This document shows, in pieces, positions 1-7,677 of a stretch of DNA of 64,000 nt. How positions within the stretch are numbered: the stretch's first letter is position 1; the number at the start of each line of letters is the position of its first letter. The stretch lies in assembly GCA_964655525.1 (NCBI GenBank), contig CAZZNE010000009.1:1-64000 (forward strand), in the 5' to 3' direction. The position numbers and the translations under genes were made by a program. The notes under the pieces were generated by a model that did not search any database, was not told the DNA's origin, and worked only from the letters and a program-made list of their open reading frames with translations. The stretch comes from DLAJ01 sp964655525 (lineage in GTDB: Bacteria; Bacillota; Clostridia; Lachnospirales; Lachnospiraceae).

Positions 1-1
1 C

Positions 2-256
2 AATAAAATGTGGGATAATACTGATTGGAGTATGCGGTGTGCGGGGTGTTACAGCAAGGACTGCTCTTGTACGGATTGCAACGCGAAAGAGTGCTACCCA
101 CAAAAAGGTATTTCAGAATGTAAGGAATGTAACGAGTTTCCCTGTATCAAAGCTACATCGGCAGACTATCGTTCAATGATACATACTGAAGTTCACTATG
201 CAGACGAAATCACATGGGGAATACTTCCCTATGTTCCATGGCAGTATGGAAAATAG
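2..256 (+). CDS. C-terminal part of a DUF3795-like cysteine-rich protein (5' cut by window edge)
   Basis: The frame is open from the window edge and ends at 256. It encodes a short cysteine-rich tail with spaced CxGC, CxC, CxxC and ECxECxEFPC groupings, which resembles the C-terminal half of DUF3795-type small zinc- or iron-binding proteins. An ATG at 8 exists but has no visible ribosome site in the window, and the family normally carries about 60 more residues upstream, so I treat the gene as cut by the window rather than starting here. The function of the family is not known to me beyond probable metal binding. Confidence 0.55.
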   Translation, partial: NKMWDNTDWSMRCAGCYSKDCSCTDCNAKECYPQKGISECKECNEFPCIKATSADYRSMIHTEVHYADEITWGILPYVPWQYGK

Positions 257-304
257 TATTTGCTGCAAATTCCCGTTGACAGGCCCGCCCGGCTTTACAA
301 AGCC

Positions 305-333
305 TTGCTTTTTATTTCCATATATGCTACAAT
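305..333 (+). promoter_or_regulatory. Sigma-A type promoter of a short transcription unit
   Basis: TTGCTT (305-310), a 17-base spacer and TACAAT (328-333), with the extended -10 dinucleotide TG at 325-326. It points into a stretch with no long reading frame. Confidence 0.5.
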
Positions 334-538
334 CATCAAAAATCTGCTTCGACAGATCTCGAAAGGAGGAAATAGATTATGACTGTTTTTTACGAGGTAA
401 TGGAAACGTAAAACTGAATATGTGGTACAAACAATGACCGAGGCGTATGACCTCTTTCTTGTTGTGCCGTTTTTAAGTAACCTTTCGTGAATACGATAAC
501 TTTCGGTTGTAGCACACTCAAGGGGTGTGTTATTTTTA
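334..538 (+). other. Short transcription unit without a recognisable protein
   Basis: This part of the 540-base gap before rsgA lies between the promoter at 305-333 and a terminator-like hairpin at 511-536. A strong ribosome site (AAGGAGG near 364-370) precedes an ATG at 379 that gives only a ten-codon peptide (MTVFYEVMET). A second short frame starts at about 434. It may encode a tiny peptide, act as a small RNA, or be a leftover leader. I recognise no known RNA family. Confidence 0.3.
511..536 (+). terminator. Terminator-like hairpin
   Basis: GCACAC pairs with GTGTGT around a seven-base loop, followed by TATTTTT. The stem is short, so confidence is moderate. Confidence 0.4.
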
Positions 539-539
539 A

Positions 540-613
540 CTTATAGGAAATAACTTGACCCCGGAAGAATCCGCAAAGCGGATTCTTCGAAAGAACGCGC
601 AGCGTTCTTTTTT
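540..613 (+). repeat. Tandem-hairpin repeat element, copy 1
   Basis: Starts CTTATAGGAAAT and then holds two perfect hairpins: an 11-bp stem at 564-574/78-588 (GAAGAATCCGC with GCGGATTCTTC, AAA loop) and a 9-bp stem at 590-598/602-610 (AAAGAACGC with GCGTTCTTT) followed by a T run. A second copy lies at 9796-9880. Stem 1 differs between the copies at paired positions, so pairing is preserved. Confidence 0.65.
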
Positions 614-741
614 ACCCATCAATCAGCCGCAGGAAGTACCTACCGATCAGGGTTGCTTTCCGCGGCATTTTTGCGCCCATTTTCAGGCGCTTTTTGTCCT
701 ATAGGAAATTTCGCGTTATTTTTTGGAAAGGAGATGTTTTG

Positions 742-883
742 TATGAGAGTATTTCAAATGATCAGAACAACAAAAATGTTTAAGGAGGATTTTAGGATTG
801 GATTTGAGAAAATATGGTTTTATTCCAAGCATGACGCCCGAGGATACGCAAGGTATTCCGGCAAGAATCACCGCTGTTCATAA
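742..883 (+). CDS. Doubtful 46-codon leader reading frame overlapping rsgA
   Basis: An ATG at 742 follows a good AAAGGAGATG ribosome site and opens a frame that ends inside rsgA at 883. The second half is simply rsgA read in another frame. It could be a translated leader that couples into rsgA, but the peptide matches nothing I know. It may also be chance. Confidence 0.2.
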
Positions 884-1859
884 AGAGCGCTATGCGCTGG
901 TCTGCGAGTATGGAGAAACATACGGAAGGCTGAAAACAAAAGAATATTTCGGGGGCTTCGAAGAGTTTCCGACAACCGGAGATTTTGTTATGATAAACTA
1001 CATCCCCAGCGGTGACAGTCAGATTATCAGAACACTGCCCCGAAGGACATTTTTCTCACGCAGGGATCCTACACCGGGGCGGGGCGAGCAGGCAGTTGCA
1101 GCAAATTTTGATTATGTATTTATCATGCAGTCATTGAATCAGGATTTCAATGCAAAGCGTCTGGAACGGTACCTGACTTTGGCATGGCAATCAGGAGCGA
1201 TTCCGGTTGTCGTATTGACAAAAGCGGACCTTGTGGATGAGTACTGGTCGTATATCTCAATCGTAGAAGGCTTAGCAGCGGGGGTGCCCGTATATGCTGT
1301 AAGTTCAAAAACGGGGGAAGGTCTTACGATGCTGGCTGACTACATGATGCCGGGGAAAACAATTGTGTTTCTCGGCTCTTCCGGAGTGGGCAAATCGAGC
1401 CTTGTAAATGCGCTTGCGGGCGAAGAGATCATGAACGTGAATGGAATTCGCGAAGATGACAGTAAAGGGCGGCACACCACAACCCATCGGCAGATGATCA
1501 TGCTGAAAAACGGTGCAATGATCATTGATACCCCCGGCATGCGCGAACTGGGGATGTGGGATGTTTCGATTGGGCTGGGTGAAGCATTTTCTGATATCGA
1601 GCAATACTTAGGGAAATGCAAGTTCAGCGATTGCAAGCATCAGACGGAACCGGGCTGTGCGATCAAGGAGGCGATTGCAAACGGTGAATTATCCCGTGAC
1701 CGCTGGGAGAGCTATAGGAAACTGAAAGCCGAGGCAAAATATTCGGATGATAAGTCTGCTTTCCTGCGGCATAAACAGCAGCGGAATAAGAATATCGCAA
1801 AGTTCAATAGACAAAAGAAAGCGCAAAATAAAAAATTCGACGCATCCGACTGGCAATGA
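798..1859 (+). CDS. rsgA: Ribosome small subunit-dependent GTPase A
   Basis: RsgA (YjeQ/YloQ) is a circularly permuted GTPase that checks late 30S subunit assembly. The 353-residue protein has the expected order: an OB-fold N-terminal region, the G4 motif TKAD near residue 141, the G1 P-loop GSSGVGKSS near 194, the G3 motif DTPGM near 240, and a C-terminal zinc motif with Cys/His ligands (CKFSDCKHQTEPGC) near 275-288. The start is TTG at 798, chosen because AAGGAGG at 782-788 sits at proper spacing and no nearer ATG fits. Length is slightly above the usual 290-350 because of a basic C-terminal tail. It has its own leader and stands alone. Confidence 0.95.
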   Translation: MDLRKYGFIPSMTPEDTQGIPARITAVHKERYALVCEYGETYGRLKTKEYFGGFEEFPTTGDFVMINYIPSGDSQIIRTLPRRTFFSRRDPTPGRGEQAVAANFDYVFIMQSLNQDFNAKRLERYLTLAWQSGAIPVVVLTKADLVDEYWSYISIVEGLAAGVPVYAVSSKTGEGLTMLADYMMPGKTIVFLGSSGVGKSSLVNALAGEEIMNVNGIREDDSKGRHTTTHRQMIMLKNGAMIIDTPGMRELGMWDVSIGLGEAFSDIEQYLGKCKFSDCKHQTEPGCAIKEAIANGELSRDRWESYRKLKAEAKYSDDKSAFLRHKQQRNKNIAKFNRQKKAQNKKFDASDWQ

Positions 1860-1949
1860 AGCAAAAAACTCCATATCCCATATATTTTGTGTTATAATGT
1901 TTTATATTATCGTTTTATATTCTTACACTTACACTGGGGGTACATATGG

Positions 1950-2531
1950 ATGAAGAAAAAATTTAAGATCAGTTTTAATGCACCGATCACGTTAGGATTT
2001 GTGGCAATTTGTTTTGTTGTAACGCTGCTTGGCATCATCACATCGGGAGGGAGTACGCGGTTATTATTTATGACCTATCATTCCTCGCTGGCGAATCCGC
2101 TCACCTATCTTCGGTTTTTTACCCATGTCTTTGGACATGCCGGCTGGAGTCATTTTATCGGGAACGCATCGTATCTGCTGCTGCTTGGCCCGATGCTGGA
2201 GGAAAAACACGGATCGAAGGAGCTGCTTGAGGTGATCGTGATCACGGCGTTTGTCCCTGCGCTGATCAATTATATTTTCTTCCCGCATATCGGGTTGCTG
2301 GGAGCGAGCGGCGTTGTGTTTGCGTTTATTCTGCTTGCTTCTTTTACCGGATTTGAGGAGGGCGAGATTCCGCTGACGTTCATTTTGGTCACGGTGATCT
2401 TTATCGGGCAGCAGGTTTATGAGGGTATTGCCTATAAAGATAATATTTCCCATATGGGGCATATTGTCGGCGGCATGCTCGGCGCTGTGAGCGGGTACAT
2501 GTTAAATAAAAAATCACGGCTGGGGGCGTAG
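1950..2531 (+). CDS. Rhomboid family intramembrane serine protease
   Basis: A 193-residue membrane protein with about six transmembrane segments. It carries the rhomboid signatures: H-x3-SHFIGN in an early helix (oxyanion-stabilising His/Asn region), GASG with the catalytic serine near residue 119, and HMGHIVGG with the catalytic histidine near 168-171. Rhomboids cut substrate helices within the membrane; no substrate can be named here. The start at 1950 follows a GGGGG ribosome site at 1936-1940 and fits better than a further upstream codon at 1887, which would add a non-homologous 21-residue extension. Confidence 0.9.
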   Translation: MKKKFKISFNAPITLGFVAICFVVTLLGIITSGGSTRLLFMTYHSSLANPLTYLRFFTHVFGHAGWSHFIGNASYLLLLGPMLEEKHGSKELLEVIVITAFVPALINYIFFPHIGLLGASGVVFAFILLASFTGFEEGEIPLTFILVTVIFIGQQVYEGIAYKDNISHMGHIVGGMLGAVSGYMLNKKSRLGA

Positions 2532-2532
2532 G

Positions 2533-2745
2533 ATGAAGCAAAAGCTGATTATCATAACCGGTTCGCCCTGCGTCGGGAAAACGACTGTGGCGGAACGCCT
2601 TTTTGAATGCTATGAGAACAGCGCATATTTCGACGGCGATTGGGCATGGTGTGTCAATCCGTTTTCACTTGCGGATTCATGGCTGCGAAACGGTGATAAC
2701 ACCATGTCCTTTGCGCTGTCAGATTACTTAAATTCACATTTATAA
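2533..2745 (+). pseudogene. Truncated P-loop nucleotide kinase-like remnant
   Basis: The 70-residue product begins with an intact Walker A (GSPCVGKTT near residues 10-18) and continues into a conserved FDGDWAWCVNPF-type stretch, then stops abruptly. AAA_33/zeta-toxin-like kinases of this kind are about 170 residues, so the C-terminal two thirds, including the lid and nucleotide-base contacts, are missing. The start is one base past the rhomboid stop. A 3' deletion is the simplest explanation, and the product is unlikely to be active. Confidence 0.6.
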
Positions 2746-2769
2746 AAAGAGGAAAGAAAGGTAGCGGAT

Positions 2770-3375
2770 ATGCTAGAAAACGATCATTTGATCTTAAGGG
2801 ATTTTTTACAATCTGATATGGAAAAGAGGATTGATTGGGAACAGAGCGAGACGGAGTGGCAGCTATGGGACGCGCCATGGGAATATGAGGGGCTTACGGC
2901 AGAAGAAAAAAGAGTGGAATTAGAAGAGTATATTCGTACGATGCAGGGCTGGGCGGAGCGGTGTCAAAGCCTTTCGTCCGATGCCATGAGATACTCTTTT
3001 CAAATTGTCATAAAAGAAGAAAATCGCTATATCGGCTGGGTGAATGCCTATGATATCGACGATGCATATTGCTATACGGAGGGTGAAGGGCACTGTACGG
3101 TCGGAATTGATATACCGGATGAGGAAGCGAGAGGAAAAGGTTTCGGCAGACAGGCACTTGCCTTATTTATTGATTATCTTCTGACACGCGGCATAAAAGA
3201 AATCTATACGCAGACGTGGTCGGGCAATCAAAGGATGATACATATTGCCGAGAAATTGGGGTTTGAAGAATGCGACAGGAAAAAAGGAATTCGCATGGTG
3301 CGGGGAGAGCGCTACGATGGTTTGACGTTTCGGCTGAATTTGGAATGTTTCTTGCATAAATCAAAAAACATATAG
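2770..3375 (+). CDS. GNAT family N-acetyltransferase
   Basis: A 201-residue protein of the RimJ/RimL-like GNAT type. The N-terminus has the LENDHLILRDF start of that class, and the acetyl-CoA binding loop is visible as DEEARGKGFGRQALALFIDYL near residues 117-137, followed by the typical WSGNQRMIHIAEKLGFEE segment. Substrate cannot be told from the sequence. It has an AGGAAAGAAAGG ribosome site and follows the kinase remnant by 24 bases. The following gap is AT-rich. Confidence 0.85.
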   Translation: MLENDHLILRDFLQSDMEKRIDWEQSETEWQLWDAPWEYEGLTAEEKRVELEEYIRTMQGWAERCQSLSSDAMRYSFQIVIKEENRYIGWVNAYDIDDAYCYTEGEGHCTVGIDIPDEEARGKGFGRQALALFIDYLLTRGIKEIYTQTWSGNQRMIHIAEKLGFEECDRKKGIRMVRGERYDGLTFRLNLECFLHKSKNI

Positions 3376-3412
3376 CAAAATGATATAAAAAACAACAAAA
3401 GCGGCAAAGATG

Positions 3413-3441
3413 TTGACTGAACGATGAAAAGATGCTAGCAT
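3413..3441 (+). promoter_or_regulatory. Promoter of the ATPase/TOPRIM cassette
   Basis: TTGACT (3413-3418), 17 bases, TAGCAT (3436-3441) with TG at 3433-3434. Transcription would start close to the ribosome site at 3448, giving a very short leader. Confidence 0.5.
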
Positions 3442-3460
3442 AAAATCGGAGGTGAAGGAA

Positions 3461-4810
3461 ATGTTCACATATATCAGATTGAAGAATTTCATGTCGCTTA
3501 AGGATGTTACTTTTAACTTGAAAAATGGAAGTAAGGGCGCGAAAAGTTTTGTGGCAGTCTATGGGGAAAACGGAAGTGGTAAATCCAATTTTGTATACAG
3601 TATAAATCTGTTAAGGCAAAGTATTGACTCCTTTGAGATGTCTGCAGATATGGAAAAAATGAAAGAATTAGTGAGAGAGAAAGAATTGCCTAAGAGATTA
3701 TTAGATCGAATTATGGGCAATGCGGATATATTGAATATAACCGGCGGTTGCCGGATGGCTGAATGTGATGAAGAAACGAGTATCGAATATGGATTTCAAA
3801 TCGGTAAGCATGAGGGATACTATATTATGAGCTTCGCTGAGAGATTCGTATATGAAAAATTATATTATTTTACCGGAAAACAAAGGGGGACACTGTTTGA
3901 GATTAAGCTGATTGATGGAAAAATTTTGCCTGTGTTTTCAAACAAATTATTTGCGGATCATAAAGTGGAAGACGAAATTCGGGATGAGGTTGATAAATAC
4001 TGGGGGAAGCATACGTTTTTAAGTATACTAAACAGAGAAAGAAGTGAAAAGAATGAGCAATATATAGAAGCAAAGTATCTTTCATATGCGTTTGACATTT
4101 TGAATATGTTACAGGAAACAACGGTATATTGTAAGAAATCATCATCATTTGCAAGTTGGGTTCAGGCAAATGAGCCTGATAATATATTGGAGCGTTTAGA
4201 ATCGGGAAAAGTTCAAATTGTAAATGAGTCCGTTTTGAATCGTTCGGAGAGCATATTAAAAGACTTTTTTACACAAGCATATGCAGACATAAAGGATGTT
4301 TTTTATGACAAGAGATATAAAGAAAAGGACATAATCTATAAGCTTTATATAAAGAAAATGATCGGTGGAAAAATCCGAACGATTGGATTTGAAGATGAGT
4401 CTGCGGGAACACAGCATGTACTTGAAATTGTCCGGTCTTTATTAGGGGCTTTTTGCGGCGTGACCGTCGTTTATGACGAGATTGACAACGGTATCCATGA
4501 TCTGCTCTTAAAAAATATCTTGGAATCTATGAAAGATGATATTACGGGACAATTGATCATTACTACACACAATACGTATCTGCTGGAAAGTATTGATATA
4601 AAGTCAGTCTACCTGATTACGGTAGATTATCAGGGTAATAAAGAGGTTAAGTGTTTAGATCAATATCCAAGAATTCAGGGGACGAATAATGCCAGAATTA
4701 TGTATATGAAAGGGTTGTTTGGCGGTGTTCCGATAGTTGAATCATTAGATTTTGATATGATATTAAACGAGCTTCAAAGTGATGGTACGGATGTAGAGGG
4801 AGGCGAGTAA
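3461..4810 (+). CDS. AAA15/AAA21-type ABC-fold ATPase, probable phage-defence component
   Basis: A 449-residue SMC/ABC-like ATPase. Visible motifs are Walker A (GENGSGKSN near residues 36-44), an atypical signature DESAGTQ near 312, Walker B VVYDEID near 336-342, and an H-loop TTHNTYLLES near 366. The large insert between Walker A and the signature is usual for the RloA/AbiL/PARIS-type ATPases of anti-phage systems. The start is ATG at 3461, eight bases after GGAGG (3448-3452); GTG at 3452 overlaps that site and is less likely. The gene is more AT-rich than its neighbours, which suggests transfer. It is one base from the TOPRIM partner, so the two form one operon. The defence role is inferred from architecture, not shown. 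Confidence 0.8.
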   Translation: MFTYIRLKNFMSLKDVTFNLKNGSKGAKSFVAVYGENGSGKSNFVYSINLLRQSIDSFEMSADMEKMKELVREKELPKRLLDRIMGNADILNITGGCRMAECDEETSIEYGFQIGKHEGYYIMSFAERFVYEKLYYFTGKQRGTLFEIKLIDGKILPVFSNKLFADHKVEDEIRDEVDKYWGKHTFLSILNRERSEKNEQYIEAKYLSYAFDILNMLQETTVYCKKSSSFASWVQANEPDNILERLESGKVQIVNESVLNRSESILKDFFTQAYADIKDVFYDKRYKEKDIIYKLYIKKMIGGKIRTIGFEDESAGTQHVLEIVRSLLGAFCGVTVVYDEIDNGIHDLLLKNILESMKDDITGQLIITTHNTYLLESIDIKSVYLITVDYQGNKEVKCLDQYPRIQGTNNARIMYMKGLFGGVPIVESLDFDMILNELQSDGTDVEGGE

Positions 4811-4811
4811 T

Positions 4812-5429
4812 ATGCCTTTTGATACATTAAAATATACGAAATGTGCGGTGATCGTGCATGGGAAATCAGAAATGCATTTAGTACAGTTTATTTATACGAA
4901 TCTCCACCTCCCGGTAAAGATTATATCCAAAAATAAGGGAAGGGAAAGCATTCAGATAAATGGATTGAGAGATTTTTTGAATAAAAAATATTTTAGGTCG
5001 CTAAGTGCATTTGCAAACGAATATTCTATAGAATATGATAAAAAGACAAAAAAGTTAAAAAATTTTAGGTTATTTATCATAATGGATACGGATGACTGTA
5101 ACGAAAGGGTTAAGGAGGAATACATATCCGGTGAAATGTTTAGAGGACATCCGCTGCAAGAGTATATTGTACCAATCTATAACATAAAAAATTTGGAAGA
5201 TGTGATGATAAAGGCAGATATCATGACAAAACGGATACCGGACTCGCAAAAAGGAACTTACTATAGCAAAATATTTCCGATTAATACAGAACCGGTTAGT
5301 GTGGACACATTGCTTCAAATAAGGACATTTGCATCAAAAATAAAGGGACTACAGCAGACAAATCTACTTGAGTTTGTAGAATATTGTTTTGAGCAAATTC
5401 CTAATGAAACATTATGGAATGAAAAGTGA
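4812..5429 (+). CDS. TOPRIM-like partner of the AAA ATPase (RloB/AbiLii-like)
   Basis: A 205-residue protein with a TOPRIM-like layout: a first strand and loop VIVHGKSEMHL near residues 13-23 and a second FIIMDTDDC near 88-97 supplying the DxD acidic pair. Most active TOPRIM nucleases have a glutamate where this protein has histidine (HGKSE instead of EGKSE), although the second glutamate of the loop is present. ATPase-TOPRIM pairs occur in RloAB, AbiL and PARIS systems, where the ATPase senses infection and the TOPRIM protein is the effector. Start follows the ATPase stop by one base with GGAGG upstream. Assignment to a specific named system is not possible by eye. Confidence 0.65.
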   Translation: MPFDTLKYTKCAVIVHGKSEMHLVQFIYTNLHLPVKIISKNKGRESIQINGLRDFLNKKYFRSLSAFANEYSIEYDKKTKKLKNFRLFIIMDTDDCNERVKEEYISGEMFRGHPLQEYIVPIYNIKNLEDVMIKADIMTKRIPDSQKGTYYSKIFPINTEPVSVDTLLQIRTFASKIKGLQQTNLLEFVEYCFEQIPNETLWNEK

Positions 5430-5462
5430 AGCAAAAAGTATCACATAAATTAAATAATTTGC

Positions 5463-5504
5463 AAGAGCCGCGAAACACCCTATGGTATTTCCCGGCTCTT
5501 TGTA
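5463..5504. terminator. Bidirectional terminator between the defence pair and the galactanase
   Basis: AAGAGCCG at 5463-5470 pairs with CGGCTCTT at 5493-5500, with a further inner stem (GAAACACC/GGTATTTC, one mismatch). It serves two convergent genes. Confidence 0.7.
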
Positions 5505-5525
5505 TGCCATATTAATATCACATGC

Positions 5526-7631
5526 CTATTCGCTCACCGGAGCTAAAATGAAATCGTCCAGATTACCCCATGAACCGGAGCTGCTCGTGATATGTGCGCC
5601 AACGGTGATCGTGCCGTCCGTTGTCGTGATCGCGGCAATGCGCGGATAACGGTAATTGGTCCAGCCGTCCACGTCCGTAGCTTCCGTATAGGTTTCTCCA
5701 TCTGCGATCGCATAAATATACATATCCTGCGTCCGTGCATCCCCGCCGTGCAGCGTGATCTGGAAATAGTAAGTGCCGGGTGCTAAGCCGGTGATCGTCT
5801 GCTCAACGGTAAAATCAACGTCCTGCGTGGAGTAAAAATGAAGCGAATGCGTACCGGTCACGGCGTCGGTTGATTTATCGACAACATAAACCTCACTGGT
5901 CACATCATCAATATTGGTGATGTTCCACATGGACAGATCCTCATCTTCAAAGCTGTAATTATCTATATAATTTAAGTCAAGCACATGAACATTGCATGTG
6001 GCGGGGAACGTTTCGCCATCGACGGTTACGGTTCCCGATACGGTGTAATTACCGATGCCGCCCGTAACAGCCTGCTCTGCTTCCGCCTCATCCCATACAA
6101 CAGGATTTTCCCCTGTGCTGCCATCGTTGTAATTAACAACTACGTTCTCGGGAAGTACGATTTCTTCACCGATGCGGAATGTAATGTCACAGGGAGGTAC
6201 GGAATCTGCTTTTAGATCCGTTGTTGCGCCTGTGCGAAGGTAGCGGAACACACTGAGGGAAGCAAGCGGATGCCCGGTAAAATCAAAGAGTGCCTGATTA
6301 TCCCAAGCGCTGCCGCCATAATAAACGCCCGCATCATTCGGGTCGTATTCCGCGGCGTAGCTTGATGCCCAGCCTGAGCCGTGCGCCTCCCAAAGGATGG
6401 AGCATTCCTCGTAGGAATTTCCCGGAACGGGAATCCATGCAGGCTCCCAATAGAACACACCGATGCCGCAATCACCCGTTGCGGCAACCGCAGCGACAAC
6501 ATCGCGCACGCAGTCCGCCTGTCCCTGTACCGAGATCGAATAAGGAAGCTCGCAGACGGATTCCTCGGATAAGCTGTTGCCGGAAAAATCACCGTTTTCC
6601 ATCGTATAAGTATAGGAGACTTCCGCAACCATGACCTTTTTATTGTAGGTGGTTGCAATCTCGCCGAGCACGGAAGTCAGATTTTCAAGCGTGCCGTGCC
6701 AATACGGATAATAGGAGCTTGCAAAAATATCATAGTCAACGGAAACGCTGTCAAGGATCTGCGCAAATTTCAGATAATCCGCGCTGTTTTCGGGATTTGT
6801 AAAATGAAGCGCGATCAGGATCTCCTGTCCCCATTCAGCCGAAATCTCACGTACCGCAGTACAACCCGCCTGAAACAGCTTTGTCCGGCCATCCCAGTTC
6901 TTCACGCCGCTGATACCGGTGGTTGTCTCGTTTCCAATCTGGACAGCCGTTACGTTCACTCCCGCATCGAGCAGGGCGTTTAAGGACTCTTTCGTGTAGG
7001 CATACAGCGCGTCCGCCTTTTCTTCAGTGCTCATTTCCGCCCATGCCTTCGGTGCCATCTGCTTGGACGGATCAGCCCAAAAATCAGAATAATGGAAGTC
7101 GATCAATACATCCATGCCGTAAGAGGTCGCGCGTTGTCCGATCGCGATCGCTGTCTCTAAGTCATTGTGCCCGCCGCCATAGGAATTGCCGTTTGCGTCC
7201 CACGGGTCATTCCAAACGCGGATACGCACGGCATTGACGCCGTTTTCCTTGAGTGTACGGAAAAGATCCTGCTCTTCACCGTCTTCGTTGTAATAGACGA
7301 CGCCGCTTTCTTCCTCGGCCAAGACAGTGGAGACATCCACGCCGAACCAAAAATCATCGACAAGGTTGTCAACCTTTTCGACAAAAATTTCCGACGGGCG
7401 ATCGAGCGCGGTAACGTCACTGTAATCGGGAAGCTGAACGCTTGGGGTTTTTGAACCGGCATTTTCCGAAACGTTGTCCTCAACCGGATTGTTGGCGGTA
7501 TCTGTATCGACGGAGTCGTTCGGATTGTCGTTTCCGTCCGTATCCCCCGAACCCTTTCCACACCCGCCAACCAGCAGGGCGGTGCAAAGCAGGCAGACCA
7601 GCCATGTAGAACCGTGTTTTTTGTGTTTCAT
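5526..7631 (-). CDS. ganA: Secreted lipoprotein endo-beta-1,4-galactanase, GH53 with Ig-like and carbohydrate-binding modules
   Basis: A 701-residue surface enzyme that cuts beta-1,4-galactan side chains of pectin. It starts with a lipoprotein signal whose lipobox LVGGC places the lipidated cysteine near residue 24, then a Thr/Asp/Asn-rich linker. The GH53 barrel spans about 85-470, with acid/base Glu in QIGNE near 235 and nucleophile Glu in VAEVS near 336. A bacterial Ig-like module follows (about 475-560), then a beta-sandwich module (about 570-701) that resembles galactan-binding CBM61-type modules. It lies 46 bases after the GH42 gene and has a GGAGG site, so it is the second gene of that operon. 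The module assignments are less sure than the catalytic domain. Confidence 0.92.
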   Translation of the reverse strand: MKHKKHGSTWLVCLLCTALLVGGCGKGSGDTDGNDNPNDSVDTDTANNPVEDNVSENAGSKTPSVQLPDYSDVTALDRPSEIFVEKVDNLVDDFWFGVDVSTVLAEEESGVVYYNEDGEEQDLFRTLKENGVNAVRIRVWNDPWDANGNSYGGGHNDLETAIAIGQRATSYGMDVLIDFHYSDFWADPSKQMAPKAWAEMSTEEKADALYAYTKESLNALLDAGVNVTAVQIGNETTTGISGVKNWDGRTKLFQAGCTAVREISAEWGQEILIALHFTNPENSADYLKFAQILDSVSVDYDIFASSYYPYWHGTLENLTSVLGEIATTYNKKVMVAEVSYTYTMENGDFSGNSLSEESVCELPYSISVQGQADCVRDVVAAVAATGDCGIGVFYWEPAWIPVPGNSYEECSILWEAHGSGWASSYAAEYDPNDAGVYYGGSAWDNQALFDFTGHPLASLSVFRYLRTGATTDLKADSVPPCDITFRIGEEIVLPENVVVNYNDGSTGENPVVWDEAEAEQAVTGGIGNYTVSGTVTVDGETFPATCNVHVLDLNYIDNYSFEDEDLSMWNITNIDDVTSEVYVVDKSTDAVTGTHSLHFYSTQDVDFTVEQTITGLAPGTYYFQITLHGGDARTQDMYIYAIADGETYTEATDVDGWTNYRYPRIAAITTTDGTITVGAHITSSSGSWGNLDDFILAPVSE

Positions 7632-7677
7632 AAATAATCCTCCCTTTTTATTTTTGATTCATAATAAATTATCTTTT

